Source: Onychomys torridus (taxonomy: Eukaryota > Chordata > Mammalia > Rodentia > Cricetidae). Taken from it: a DNA stretch of 64,000 bases. Of the stretch, positions 43,001 through 57,784 are shown piece after piece (the first letter of the stretch is position 1; the number at the start of each line of letters is the position of its first letter). Position numbers and translations under genes: made by a program. Below the pieces are notes generated by a model, which made no database searches, was not told the DNA's origin, and was given only the letters and a program-made list of their open reading frames with translations. The stretch covers positions 40,125,976 to 40,189,975 of the forward strand of contig NC_050444.1 in assembly GCF_903995425.1 (NCBI RefSeq), in the 5' to 3' direction.

Positions 43001-46000
43001 AGTGATCTAGCCAGACATTCTTAAAGGAACCACAGCCTTCAATAGTGCTACAAACTGGATTGGCTCTTCAAAACATGGCCCTTTGCTGGGGGACATTCCA
43101 GATTCAAACCACATCAGTAATTTTTGTTTGTTTTGTTTTGTTGTTTTGGAAATAGAACCTCTACTATATATAGCCTGTCCTGTCTCATCTCCCTTAGTTT
43201 TGGATTACAGGTATGGCACCATCACATCTGGCTGTGAGTAGGTAATTTTTTGAGGAGGATTTCCTAAGTATCGAAACTAGGAAAGGCTGTTTACTGTGGG
43301 GGAGGGTAAACTTGCTCAGCAGTGCTGAGAACTGCTTAGTGCAGTAGGATTGGTTTGATATGATCCTGCGACTGGATTATTAAAATACTTTTCTTCCCAC
43401 TTCAGGCTCTGAGAGCCTGTTAGCTGGATTTGTCCAGGGTTGGTACTTGGGCAGGTAAGTTGGACAGGATGACTGCAAGGAAGTTAGACTAGGGTCATGG
43501 CAAGAGGGGTTAAAGTGGTAAGATTATAGGTGCCAGCCTGAGCAGTTAGGGAGCTGACATAGAACACCAGAACTAATGAAAACCTAGAGGCCAGTGGGTT
43601 GAGGTTCTAATAAGGATGACAAGCAGGCTTGCATTTTAATAGTTCCTGTGTCATAATACAACTTCAGAACTTCAGTTCAGTGCTCATGTTTGGTAAGCTG
43701 CATTTTGAATTTATTTGCCCACTTTCATCAGATGCTTTATGTATGATGTGAGATCATACAACAGTCTGGCCCCTCCTCTCCCATCTTTGTTTTATTTTCA
43801 TTATATACTGCTGTGTGTTTCTACTGTAGATGTACATACATACATTTGCTTTAACAGTGAGTGTCCGTTCAGTCTCTGTGTAGGGATACTCAGGATTGGA
43901 CTAGAACCTCACACTGCTAAGCAAGCACCTAGCTAACTCCCTAGCTCTCAGTTAGCTTTAAAATATATTAAATTTTTTAAAATTCAGTTTGATTTTGATT
44001 TTGTCCTTGACAGGGTCTCACTAGATAGCCTTGGCTGTTGGGACTCACTGTATAAGATCAGGCTGGTTTTGAGCTCCCAAGAGTCCTGCCTGCCTCTGCC
44101 TCTCAAATCTTGAGATTACAGGCATGTGCTACCATACCTAGTTTCAAATATTAAGTCACTGAAAGTTTGGAGGATTTTTTGGAGTGCTGTTGCCCTATAG
44201 TTCAGGCTTGTCTCCAACTCTGGTTTTGTTTTGAGTCAGAGTTTCGTGTAGCCCTGGCTGGCTTGGACTTTACTTTGTAGAGCAGGCTGGCCTTGAACTC
44301 ACAGAGATCTGCCTTCCTCTACTTTTCAAAGTGCTGAGATTAAAGGCATGTGCTCCCATGCCTGGTATTGCTTTGGACTATTAACCCCCTTGTTCACCTT
44401 TCTCAGAGCTAGAATTGAAGGTATGTACAGCCACATTGTTTCAGATGTCTTTCTGTTTATTCTCATCTTTACCGTTTCTAGTGTTCTTCATCCCTAAACA
44501 TAGAGTGGGATTTGTACTAGCATCCTTTTCTTTCCTGCCTGAGGACTTTTTTTTTTAAAACATTTGCAGTACAGGTTTGCTATTGTTTTCCTATACTTAA
44601 AAACTATTGCTGCTGTTTGTCTCCTGGCTTATATGTTCTCTCTTCTTTTTTTTCCCCCATAAGGTCTCACTCTTGTAGTTCAGGCTGGCTTGGAACTTGC
44701 TGTGTAAATCAGGCTTTCCTGGAGCTCATGTCTGTCCGCCTGCCTCGGCCTCTGGAGTGCTGGAGCTACAGGAGTGTGCCACTACATCAGGCTGCCAGCG
44801 TATATGATTCCTAATAAGACAAGTGCTATACTTTCTTTGAATACTTTTTATATGTCTGTACATTTATTTGTGTGTGTGTGTGTGTGTGTACACGTGTACG
44901 TGTGTACGTGTGTGTCACAGCTCACTTGTGGAGGTCAGAGACCAGTTTTCAAGAGTGGGTTTTCTCCTTCTACCGAATACTCTGGGATTGACCTCAGGCT
45001 AGGGATCAAATTCAGATTGGGGATTGAACTCTGGTCATCTGGCGTTCATGGCTTGTGCCCCTTTTCTTGCTGAGCCATCTTGCCGCCCTGATAATGGCTT
45101 TTATGACTTCATCTGTGAACTGTATTACTGCTTTTCAGGAAATGGTTGATAGGTTTCTTAAGGATTTTGTGGTTATTTTTTTGTTGTCGTTATTTTACTT
45201 GGAATTTGTTGAACTTCTTTGGTCTGTGGGTTTAACTTTTCTGAGATTTAGGGAATTTTCATCCATTATTTTTTCATAGGTTTTTATTTTTAATTTTTCA
45301 GGTCCACATATCATTAGCATACATTGTCCTATGGACACTGCTGCACTGAGCCTTTACGCCCTCTATTCGATCTGTTTCTTCCTTTCTGCACTTTATTTTG
45401 GCTGGTTTCTGTTGCTACCTTTTAGAGCCCACTGCTCTTTAGTCTGTAGTGTCTACACTGCATCTGTTTCAGATCTGGTCTGTCCTGTAGAAGCTGTCTG
45501 CCTTCTTAATGGCTTCCACCTCTCCCCTCCCATCTTCAGTTCCCGTCGCAGCCTCAGACAGGGAGCATATATTAATAGCCTTTTTCATGTTTGCCTAATT
45601 CATAATCTTGAGTTTGCCTTGATTTGTGTCTTTTGGTTACTTTTTGCCTCACTATTCTGGCTATAGGTTACATTTACCTGCTTCTTTTCTAATCTGGCAA
45701 TTTTCTCCTTATGCCAGATATAAAAATAGTTTAATGTGTTGGTTTTTGAAAATTGTTTTAAGCTGAGTGTGGTGGCAAACACCTTTAATTCCTGCACTCA
45801 GGAGGCTGAGGCAGGTGATTCTAAGTTCAAGGCCAGCCTGGTCTACAGAGTGAGTTCCAGGACAGCCAGCGCTACACAGAAAAACCCTGTTTCAAAAACT
45901 TAAAACAAAACAAAACAAAAAAAAGAATAGTTTAAAATATTCCTATAAATACTGTTGAACTTTTTCCAGTGTTGCTTTTAGGTAACTTGGGGCCAGTTTG

Positions 46001-48571
46001 ATTTTTGTGTGCTCAGATCTTTGTTCCTCTGGCAGAGGTCATCCCAAACTAGTCCCACCTCATCCTGAGCTCCGGGGCTTGTTTGATTTACTTTCTGGTG
46101 GTGTTCTCTCTCACATGTGCTTCGCATGTGCAGGTTGATACTCAGACACAGACTCTCTGGCCTCCTCTGTAGATCTTTGGAATTCTTGCTGTTTGGGACC
46201 CTACTGTGGGCCACTTCGGCAAATATGACTGCTGTGACTTCTTCAGTCTGATGTCTACCTCACAAACTCACAAACCACCAACCCCATTTGAGTTCCCCTC
46301 TAGTGCTACCATTTTGAAATGCCACCAGTCTAGACTGCGGCCATGTTTGCAGTGAAGGAAAGAGCCAGTTCTAGGGCTTACCTCACCCCTTTCTCCTACG
46401 GACACAGCTGTATGCTGCCTCTTGACCAGTGCCTGAAACACATTGAGATAAGCTTCTGCAGGAAAGGGCAGTTTGCAATCAGGTACGTCTTTAGTAGGTG
46501 AAGCAGGAGTCACAGCCGTAGCAATTGCAGGAAGAAAAACAGGTGGTTGAGTTTGTGGCCTTTATAGTTGACACATTTTTAATAAAGACCTGGCAATTTT
46601 ACTTGAAAGTTGAAAGGTAAGTAGACTGAGATGGCTTTGAGTTCTGATGATGAAGTCTGTAGATGATACCAATGTTAAGTGTAAAGGCAAAGAGCCGAAC
46701 AACTCCAAAGAAGCAGCATGTGAGGGAAATGGTGGCAAAATGTGCTTATTGTAAGAGAAAAAGAGCCTGAAGCACTTAGCTTAACTCATAAATACAGAAC
46801 TGTGACCATTAGTTCATCTTTTAATTTCATTTTATTTATTTTGATGTTTTGAGATAGGGTCTCCTTCTGTAGCCCAGATTATCCTGAAACTTCCTATGCA
46901 GTCAAGGCTAGCCTTTGACTCACAGCAGATCCTCCTGCCCAGTCTCCTTCCTGGTGAAATTGTAGTCCTAAGCAACTATGCCTGTTTGTTTGTTTGTTTT
47001 TGTTGTTTGTTTTTCCAGTTTAAAATACTTTTTTAAATTATTTATTTATTTTCAAGACAGGGTTTCTCTGTGTAGTTTTGGTGCCTGGCCTGGAGCTAGT
47101 GCACCACCACCACCCGGCTCCAATTGAAAATACATTTGAAAGGTGTAGTATAGTAAAACTGGAGTCAGTTAATTTTATAAAGTTCACTGTATGCTTTGTT
47201 TCCCAGCTGTTTATTTTAATTAATGTGTAAAAAGCATCCAGGGAAATGATGGTCATTTGAACTGCTCTTTGAGATTAATAAATGGAATATAGTTCCTTAT
47301 AGTCTTGTAAAGATGAAATGTAGAACTACCTAATTTTGACCTTGCAGATAGGTTGGAATGTTCATTTCCCATGCACATTCAGTTACCATAGCCCCTAGTA
47401 GATTATTTTGAATGTTACATTTGAATGAGAATTTAAAATCAGTTGATGCTGAAAACAAAAACTCTTATTTCCTTTGTCCTCTTCCAGTAAGTTATAAGTG
47501 ACCTTAGTTTCGAGCAGTCTGGATGTCTAAATTGACTCTTGTTTCCGCTGCAGGCGCTCCGGTACTTGGCTGAGTGTCGTGCGAACAGAGAGAAGATGAA
47601 GGGAGAGCTGGGCATGATGTTAAGCTTACAGAATGTCATCCAGAAGTAAGTATGACAGGTAGTGTCCTCGGAGGCAGAAGGAAAATGGGTCTGTGTAAGC
47701 TGATTGATGACTCAAATTTACTGAAATTATTTTCTTTTTTAAGTTTCTAATATTATTTAGAAATTTTAACTCTTAACAAAACAGACTTCTGTAAGTTTTA
47801 TGTCCAAAAATATTTTGCTAGTGAATATTAGTTTTCTGTGTAGGCTGTCCTAGAACTCGCTCTGTAGACCAGGCTTATCTTGAACTCAGAGATCCACCTG
47901 CTTCTGCCTCCTGAGTGCTGGGATTAAAAGTGTGTGCCACTGTTCCTGGCTGTTAATAATGATAAACATGGCTATTAACAGTCCTTATAAATATGTTTGT
48001 ATTTTATTTAAAATGTTGACATCTGTCCTGTCATTTTGGGGATATTAATAAGTATTTGATATTGGCTTCTCTCTCATGTATTATAGTGATAATCCCTAGG
48101 ACATTTGCAACTGGTGTGGCAGAAACGGGGCAACAGAGGTGTTGTGCAAATTTCACACCAGCCGAATATCCATGGCTCTTAGTGTCAGTCAGTCAGACAT
48201 TTCCCTGCCACTGTGTTCTCTGACCCATTAACTGCTTGTGCATTTATGCTGTCAGGATTTAAAAGCCAGATATTTCCTATTGGCTAAAAAAGGATATCAA
48301 GAAGTCACTTGCTCATAGGCCATTGCCTCAAAATGAAAGAATAGTGTATATGTGTGTTTATTTTATTTTTGAGACAGTCTTCACATAGCTCAGGCTGGCT
48401 TTAAATTTACTCTGTAGTCAAGGATGACCTTGAACTACAGATCTTTGTGCCTTCCAGAGTGCTGGTGTTGCAGGCGTGTGCCACCATACCTAGATTTTGT
48501 GGTGTAGCGGATAGAACTCAGAGCTTCATCCATGCCAGTCAAGCCTTTTATCAACCGAGCCACATTCTCAG

Positions 48572-48665
<94 letters not shown>

Positions 48666-48897
48666 TTTTTTTTTGAGACAAAGTCTTACACTGAAAGAAG
48701 CTTTATCAGTTTCATGAATTGCTTTGGTAGCAGAGCAGCCAGATAATCATAGTAAATGATCTGTAGAGGGATGTCATGGCGCATTATTACTTCATCTGGC
48801 TTTCCTCAGAGGACCCTTCACGGTCATGTAAATTCAGTTTCTTTTGGTGAGGTTGTTATGAATCTGATTGAAAGCTTATGGGAACATAACATATGTG

Positions 48898-48952
<55 letters not shown>

Positions 48953-50213
48953 ATGTGTGTATCTCAACAAATCAGAGGCATGTGTACTCCTTAAACAGGC
49001 ATAGTTATTGAAGTTGAAAGTAAGTGGTACAAGAGAGATATGGAAAATTAGATTTAAACATAGTGTCAAAGCTGGGAGGTGGTGGCACATGCCTTTAATC
49101 TCATTACTCCAGAGGCAGGGAGGTAGGTGGGTCTCTGAGTTTGAGAGCAGCCTGGTCTACAGAATGAGATCCAGGACAGCCAGGGCCACACAGAGAAACC
49201 CTGTCTCAAGAAAAAAACAAAACAAAACAAAAAAATGTTGAGAGCCAGGTATTATTACACATACCTAACATTCTAGCACCCAAAAGTCTGAGGCAGAAGG
49301 ATTCCCAGGAGCTAGAGTCGACTTGGACTCTGGAGACTTGCTTCTAAAAGCAACAAGAGATGGCTCAGTGGTTCAGAGCACTGGCTGCTCTTCCTGAGGT
49401 CCACCCCCATAGCCACTCACAACTATCTGAAATGCCAGTTTTAGGGGATCTGAGCCCCTCTTTTGGCCTCTGTGGGTACTGCGTGTATGTAGTGCATAGA
49501 CATACATACAGACAAAACATCCATACACATAAAAATAATAAAATGTTAAAAAATAACCCAAAATAAAGTTGGAAATTAAAATACATTTTACATTTGAACT
49601 TTAAAAATTTAGAGTGAGCTCAGGTAACATATACTTAACTGATAAGTAATTTCTTAACCTTGTTGGCTCAAGGATGTGGTAAAGTGTGTATATGTGGAAA
49701 AGATACATGGACAAAGGAGGGAGACTACTATGAAGTTACTAAAAGAAACTGAAGACATTATCTTGGCAGGTCACCAGGGAAGGGGATCTAAGATAAAGTT
49801 AGAAATGCGGATTAATGTCTTAGACATAAAGAAGGCTGGAACAGCATTGGGCAGAGAAAGTCCCCAGATGCTAGGACACTTTGGATAAGAAAGGAACAGA
49901 TGGGCAGTGTGATTACAGTATAGACCTGACAGCCATCCCAGTGGGCAGTTGCATGCAAGCAAAGAATGCCTTCTAGATCAGTCCTACACTTACTCAGGGC
50001 TGCTTGGGAAGAACATCGCCTACCCTTGGATTTGTGATGGTTCCAAAGCTGCTATGCTCACTGCTATGAGTATAGCAGAAGAACAGTCCTTTATTTAATT
50101 TATCTAAGTTTACTTTTTAGATTTATTTTGCATGGGTGTGTGCCTGGCTGCAGAGGCCAGAGGACAGCTTGAGTAAGCACCTTTAACTGCTGAGCTATCT
50201 CATTGGCTGTAAG

Positions 50214-50266
<53 letters not shown>

Positions 50267-50623
50267 CATGTGCTTGCACAAGCATCTGTCTGTTCAGACC
50301 ATCATATTCAGAGACTTGAAGGTGAATTGGGTGGGTCAGATCTTCCTGCCTTCTTTGTCATTAAAGCCTTTTTTCTTGAGGGGGATCCAAGCAACTTCAG
50401 AAAGTGACTTATTTTTTCTTTAAATAAAGTATACATTTGTAGGACAGTATGGTGATTGCTTGCTCCACTAATAATAAAACATTTATTATATCATACCCAT
50501 TCTGATTTGGTTCCACAGCCTTTTTAGTAGCGGAGATACAACTATTGATAAATAGATAAGACAGACATTGTACTTCATTTGGCTTCTGTAGATCTCAATA
50601 TTTGAAGGTTCCCTTTCAAGCTT

Positions 50624-50677
<54 letters not shown>

Positions 50678-53600
50678 GTTTGTTTGCTTGTTTGTTTTTT
50701 ATTGGTTTTTTTTTTGTCCTAGCTTCCCTTTCAAGCTTGGGGAAGGTAAATTCTGTCCACCAGAACAAGCATTAGAAGCATCTGTATTTGAATGCTGTGT
50801 TAACATAGCTAGCTAGTCTAGTCAGCCTAGTCAGCCTGGTTACCGTTGCCTGCAGAGTTAGAATTACAGGTAGACTGTCGTGTTACCTGGCATCTCTGGG
50901 TGCTGGGATCCAAACTCCATCTCTCACTCTGGCGTGCACGTGCTCCCCTGTTGAGCTGTCTTCCTGGCTCTGTTAGTAGTTCTTTAAATGGCATTGTTAA
51001 TGTGCTTGCCAGCAGTTTCTGTCTCATTGGATTTTTCCCAAACATTGAAAAATGTCTGCATTGCAACTCTGCCTCTACAGTTCACCTTTAAAAATAACTT
51101 AAGCTACCTGAATTGATAGAAGAGAGATGGGTTGAGCAAAAATTGTGGAACAGAGACATTTGGTAACCCGATCTTGTTAGTTGGTTTCCTGTTTAATGAT
51201 TTTAATTAAATGTACTTTTGTACCATGCTAGGATAGATTCTGAATCTCAATGGATCATGTTTTAAATGAAATTAGGAGATTGTTACAGCATAGCCATGCA
51301 TGATGGCTCATTATGAATGTCTTAGTTAGGGTTTGTATTGATGTGAAGAGACACCATGACCAGGACAATCCCCCCCTTTTTTAGAAAAAATTTTACATAC
51401 CAACCACAGTTCCCCCTCCCTCCCCTTCCTTCTCCTGCTCACCCCACTTTCCTCCCCACCCCTCCCACCACTACTTAGAGAGGGTTAGGCCTCCCTTGGG
51501 GAGTCAACAAAATCTGGCATACCAAGTTGAAGCAGGACCTTGATACCCTGCATCAAGGCTGAGCGAGGTGTTCCACCATAAGGAATGGGCTCCAAAAAGC
51601 CAGTTCATGCACCATGAATAAATCCTGGTCCCACTGCCAGATCAAGCCACATAGCTGTCACCCACATTCAGAGGGCCTAGTTTGGTCCCATGCAGGTTCC
51701 CCAGCTGTCAGTCCAGAGTCTGTGAGCTCCCACTAGCTCAGGTCAGCTGACCAGGACAACTCTGAAAGAAGTTGGGGCTGGCTTATAGTTCAGAGGTTTA
51801 GCCCATTATTGTCATGGTGGGAAGCATGGTGGTGTGCAGGCAGACATGGTGCTAAAGAAAGAGCATCATAGGAAGGAAGAGGGACACTGGGGCTGCCTTG
51901 AGCTCTGGACACCTCAAAAGCCCAGCCCTAGTGACATACTTCTTCCAACACACCTAGTTGTGCCACTCCCTGGGAGCCAATGGGGGCCATTTTCATTCAG
52001 ACCATCACAGTGAGGTAGAGAAAGTTAGCCTGGACTGTGTAAAAAGTTGAGAGGAGATCATACAGACTAGATGCTTTCCCTGTATTATTGATGATTCTTC
52101 TTCTTTCCTTTTCACTCTTTAGAGTCTTGGATTATAGACGGTTTAAGTTTATGTGGCCAAGGAGTCCTTGAACTTCTGATCCTCTTGCCTCTGTTCCTTG
52201 AGTACTGTTATTACAGTACAATGTCACGGTACCTTGTTTATGTGATGCTGGAAATGTAGGGCTCCGTGCATTTTAGGCGAGTACTCTGCCATCTGAACTA
52301 CGTCCCCAGTTCCCATTATTGATTATTCTTAGACTCATTGGTGTTGCTTTTTTATTGAACACGGTTTCAAGATGAAGGAAACAAAACTCACCAAAGAGAA
52401 GTAAAATTACAGAATCAGCGAAAGTGACTTTTTGCGTGTCTTTTGCAGGACTACAACTCCAGGAGAAACAAAACTTCTGGCCTCTGAAATCTATGACATC
52501 CTTCAGTCCTCCAATATGGCTGACGGTGATAGTTTTAATGAAATGAATTCACGTCGAAGAAAAGCTCAGTTTTTTCTGGGAACTACAAACAAACGTGCCA
52601 AAACAGTAGTTTTGCAGATAGATGGTCTCGATGATACGGTAAGACTTATAGATGTGCTTCGTAGATGGCAAGAGAAATTGTATCGCCACTTTCTTTACAG
52701 TCACTTGCTAATGTTCTCTAAGAAAAAGTTGCAATATTAATATTTTATACTCTTGACAGAAGGGACATCTTATGTTAAAAATATTGGCTAATCAGCATAC
52801 ATAGCAGTTTTAAATGTACATGCTCTTAATACTAAGGCTTAAAGAATATGCAGTGTAACCACTGAACTGACAGACATACAAGAAGCAGAGGGGTCTAATT
52901 AGAGCTGTGCATGATTTATATAGATGAGGTATAACTTACTAATGTCAGCAATGAGATAGGACAGACACCATTAGGTCCTGTAGGCATTAAAAGGATCTTT
53001 GGTTAGCATTAACTTTCGAGGGCTCATCTGTATTGCAGCATGTATTTGTGCACCACTTTGTATATATCCTATTGAGTGGATATGCAGTACTTTGCTTATC
53101 CATTTATCATCTGATGGGCAGGTGACTTGTTTCTATATCTTGGCTCTTAGAAACCTGCTAGGAGCATGTGTTTATACATTTGTTGTGGTTTTTAAGCACA
53201 TGTCAATAGCATCTTGGGTATATACCTAGTGAAATTGCACAGGCATATGGTAATTATTAGTTTAATTTTTAATTAGCTTTCAGATTGTGCACTGTGGCTG
53301 CACAGTTCTACATTTCAGCCAGCATTTTATGAGGGCCGGGTTTCTCCATGTCTCGTGAGCACTTGCCATTTTCCAGCTCTCCTGGTGGATTTGAAGTGTT
53401 GCTTACAGGGTTTTGATTTACTGTGTCCTGATAACTAATGATGGTGAGCAGCAACATTTTAGAAATGTATTAATCTTATTTTTATAGTGGTTGAAGTGGG
53501 GTTTATTGTGTATGTATTTTAAGTTATTTCAGATTTATATTTGAGGGAAATGTTCATTTCTTCTTTGTTTTAAATGGTCTTTTATTGCTGAGATCTCTGA

Positions 53601-56600
53601 ATGCTGTCAGTGCTTGGAATTGAATGTGAGTCCTCTATAAGGGCAGATCCACTTTTAACCATTGAGCCATCTCTCCAGCCCCCTTTTTATACATTTTGTT
53701 AAAACCATCAATGAAGTCATTTGGCCCTGGGCTTTGCTTTGTGGGCAGTTTTTTGACCATTAATTGAATCTCTTTACCTGTTTTAGGTCTATTCATCTGT
53801 TTCTCCCCCCCCCCCCCCCTTTTAAAGTAAGCTTTAGTTGTTTATGTCTTTTTAGTATTGTGTACATTTTGTTGAGGGCATGATATAGTTATTTATAATA
53901 TTTGTTTGTACAAGCTGTGTCCTTGATCCAAAAATGCAAATTTTGAAATGCTTTAAAATCCAAAACTTTTTTTAAAAAAAATATCAGTGTGATACTCAGA
54001 AGGGTTTGGAGTTTGAAGAAAATTTTTTAATTAAAATTTTACTCTAGTTTTTTAGGTTTTTCATGTGTATTAATGTTTTGCCTGCGTGTGTGTATGTGTG
54101 CTAGAGGCTGGCCCTGGACCCCCTGGAACTGGAGTTTGTCAACTACCATGTAGATGCTGGGGGAGCTGAGCCTGGGACTTAGAGTAGTGGTCGCTCTAAC
54201 CGCTCAGCCATCTCTCCAGCCCTGAGAATTAATAATTTTTTTAATTTGTTCAGCTAGTGAAGTTTACACAAATTTGTAAAATATGGGGAAAACTCCCAGA
54301 TCTAAAACACTTTTGATCCCAAGACCAGGTAAAGGATACTTAGCCTTTAATAACTTTATTTCTGTAAGGTTGGCAGTAATATTTCCTTCTTTATTCCTGA
54401 GTTTAATTGGCTTTTTCTTGGAAGTTAAAGGTTTGATAACTATTGATCTGTTCAAAGAATCAGATGTTCTTTTTTTTTCTTACCTTTTTATTACATTTTA
54501 ATTTTGGGGGTGAAGTGCACATGTTAAGGCCAGAGGACTAATTACAGAGTCAATTCTGTCCTTGCACCATGTGGATCCCCAGGAGCAAACTCAGGTTGTT
54601 AGACTTGATAACAGGCATTCTTACCCTGTGACATCTCACCAGTTCTGTGGGCTTGGGTTTTGTTTGTTTGTTTTGAAATCTGGTCTCACTTTGTAGCCTA
54701 GGCTGACCTTGAACTCGGGACTTTCACCTCAGCCTCAGGAGTGCTGCTATTCTGGGACTGAGAACCAACTTTTTTTAAGGGTACTAAGTTTTTATTGAGA
54801 AGTAGAGGACAGTCTTGGCAGCAGGGAGTAGTCCCAAACTGGGTTGCCAAGCACCACTTTTGATAAGGGCTTCCCTCATCATTTGTTTCATGCTTTCAAT
54901 CTGGTATTCTTTCGTTGCTTCAGAGAAACTGTTCCTTTTCTCCTTTTCCTTTTCTCCCTCCTTTCTCTACCCCCCGCCCCCAACAGGATCTCAGCTCGCC
55001 AAAACTAATTCCTCCCTAGTGCAACTTCAACATTCAAGTTTCCAGCTCTCACTTTCACATGTCCAAAAGGCCTCGTTTTATGTTTGTTCAGAAATGCTTT
55101 TGTTTCTGATGGACGTGGACTCCACGGTGACTTTCCTCCACTGCACTTGAAGATAGCAGCACACTGTCTTGTGTTGGGATTTCCTTGTATTGAGAACTCT
55201 GCTCTCTCTCATTTCTACTGTTCTCCTGTCTTCCTCCCCACTGCCTGCTTCTGGAGGATGTTCTCCTTTGTCACTGTTTGATTGACTGGGCTTCCCCTTT
55301 GATATTCGGAGGCTGAGGAGAGTGAAGCTAAGGGTCTTTCCCAGGCTGGCTCTAGGGTACACAGCTTCCTGAGTGACAGGGCTGTTCCCAGGGGTTCCAG
55401 TTTGAAGGTCATGATCTAGCAGTAGCAGGAGCTCAAGCTTTCAATTCTGTTTCAGTTTTGTTCAATTTCTTGGCTTTGTGGATTTAAATTTGTGGCAAAT
55501 TTGGATTGACTTTTTAAAACTGAATTTCCCCCCTTTCCCTGGCTCTTTCAGGGACTCTTAATTATGTGTTGTCTGCCACTTTAGATTTCTACACAGTTCA
55601 CTGGTGTCCTGTTCATTTGTTTTCCTTTTAGGACGGTTTCCGTATTCACTAATTTTCTTTTGTGAGTGTTCAGTTTGCTGACAATCTCTTCCAGTGTGGT
55701 TGTCATTATGAACATTGCTTTACGGCATATTTTGAAGTTTGACTTAAATCTTTTATGATGTTTCCATAGCATGTTTATGCCGTATCTTTTTTGTTTGTTT
55801 TGTTTTTATCGAGACAGGGTTTCTCTGTGTAGCTTTGGAGCCTGTCCTGGAACTCTCTCTGTAGACCAGGCTGGCCTTGAACTCACAGAGATCCGCCTGC
55901 CTCTGTCTCCTGAGTGCTGGGAGTAAAGGCATGAGCCACCACCACTTGGCATATGCTGTATCTTTTTGAACATAGAAAAGTGATCGAGAAAATTGTTTAA
56001 TGTTCCTGTATACTAACTCTACCACCTGTAATTATTTCTGAATAGGTTGCTTTTGATTTGTTTTTCTCATTTAGTGTTTTTGTGCTTCTTTTGAACATCT
56101 AGTAATTTTTTTTTGGATGCCACATATTTTGTGTATTGTGGAGCACAGCATGCATTTGTATGCAAAGTCTTTACATATTCTTCATCTTATTCTGTTTTGT
56201 TTTGTCTTCCAAAACAGGTTTTCCTCTGAGTAGCCCTGGCTGTTCCTGGAACTCTCTGTAGACCAGGCTGACTCCTAAGAACTAGAATTAAGCTGTGTGC
56301 CACTATGCCCTGCTCAGCCTTATTCTGGATCACAGTTATTTGTTCGAAGTTGGATCTTGAGCCTTGCTTTATAGTTTTGTTATGTAGACCGTACCTTTCA
56401 ACCTGGATAACTTTGCTACACTACTGATGTAGTGCCCTTGCGACAGTATGATCCCTACCAACCCTGCCAGTGTGTTTCCCATTATTTCTAGAATAGCTCA
56501 TGGAAACGTTAATCCAGTGTGAGCCCACAGAATTGTTCTTTCTGTTCTTCCCTGGTAGATCTTCGCTCAGCTTCAGGTTGCTTCCTAACAGACACACATT

Positions 56601-57736
56601 GCTTATCAAGCAGCTCAAAGGAGGAGCCTTTACACTTTACCCTAGGGAGGTGCTGTCTCTGTGTGGCCCTCCTCTGTGTCACTCTTCATTTGCTTTGCCC
56701 TGAGAACTAGAGTGCCTTAAGCCTCTCTGGGTTCTTAACTGTGTCTTCAGCTCAGGGAGGCTGCTGAGTTCCGGCTGCTTTCTGTTAGACCTTTTGTTGC
56801 TGTGTCACAATACTTAACAGAAATAATTCAAGGGAGGAGTTGCTTATTTTGGTTTACAGCTTTTAGTTCAGAGTTCCTGACCTTTGGGCCTGAAACACAC
56901 GCTGTGCCATTGCATGCAGATGGAGTGGTAGAGGAGGCTGGTCACCCCAGAAGCAGGAGCTGTCTGGTGGGACTTCCTTCTTTTCCATGTTTACTCTATC
57001 TGGGACTGCAGCATATGGGATGGTGCATCTCTATTCAGAGAGGGTCGTACTCCCTTTGGAGAATTCCCTGTAAATGCTCTCACAGATAGCATACTAGAGA
57101 TGTACCTTAATGTGAGTGTTTTGCCTATCTGTGTATCTGTACAGTGCTCACAGAAGCTGGAAGAGTGTTGGATCCTCTGGAATTGGAGTTACATATAAGC
57201 TGCCATGTGAATTCTGAGACTTGAACCCAGATCCTTTAGAAGAGCAGCCAATGCTCCTACTTAACCTTTGAGCTATTTCTTTAGTTCCAAGGTGTACTTT
57301 CCTAATCTCTGGGACACTTCTCAGTCCAGTCAGGTTGACAGCTAAGATTAATATCAGCTTCAGTGTGCTGTGCTAGGCCTTAGAAACCTTCTAAGTGATA
57401 GGGCGTTCACCTCATTTTTTCTTCCTTCAGAGATGTTATTTTTCCAATATCTAAGCACCACTTTTTTAAAATAATAATTTGTCTATATTTTAATTGTTTA
57501 ATCTTAATCTAGTATATGTGACTTCCGCTTGACTAGAGTTGAAAGTTCTCTTAAAATTATATATTACATATTCAGGGGTAGACACTTAACCTGATAACTC
57601 ACCACTTATCTCTTTACCTATGCCAGGTCGATTTTCTAAGGATAACCACAACCTTTTCTAATGTCTTATTTGGGGGCTTAAAGCTAAGGTTTTAAGGTTC
57701 AGTAGGGGTGTGTGTATGTGCGTGCGTGCGTGCGTG

Positions 57737-57784
<48 letters not shown>

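Larger units (their letters stand above)
47646..49580 (+). other. ARMC1 intron 3, 5' part: SINEs and microsatellites
   Basis: Reverse B1 at about 47835-47950 and 48365-48490; (TG)n(AG)n at about 48574-48660; (GT)n at about 48895-48952; B1 (+) at about 49070-49230; B2-like (+) at about 49355-49560. Confidence 0.65.

Noticed and set aside
45331..45666. 111-codon hydrophobic + frame in ARMC1 intron 2
   Set aside because: Lies in T-rich, old L1-like sequence; no family resemblance and no splice context.
52432..52740. 102-codon frame starting upstream of ARMC1 exon 4 and running past its donor
   Set aside because: Only 52449-52638 is exon. The residues before and after are intronic.
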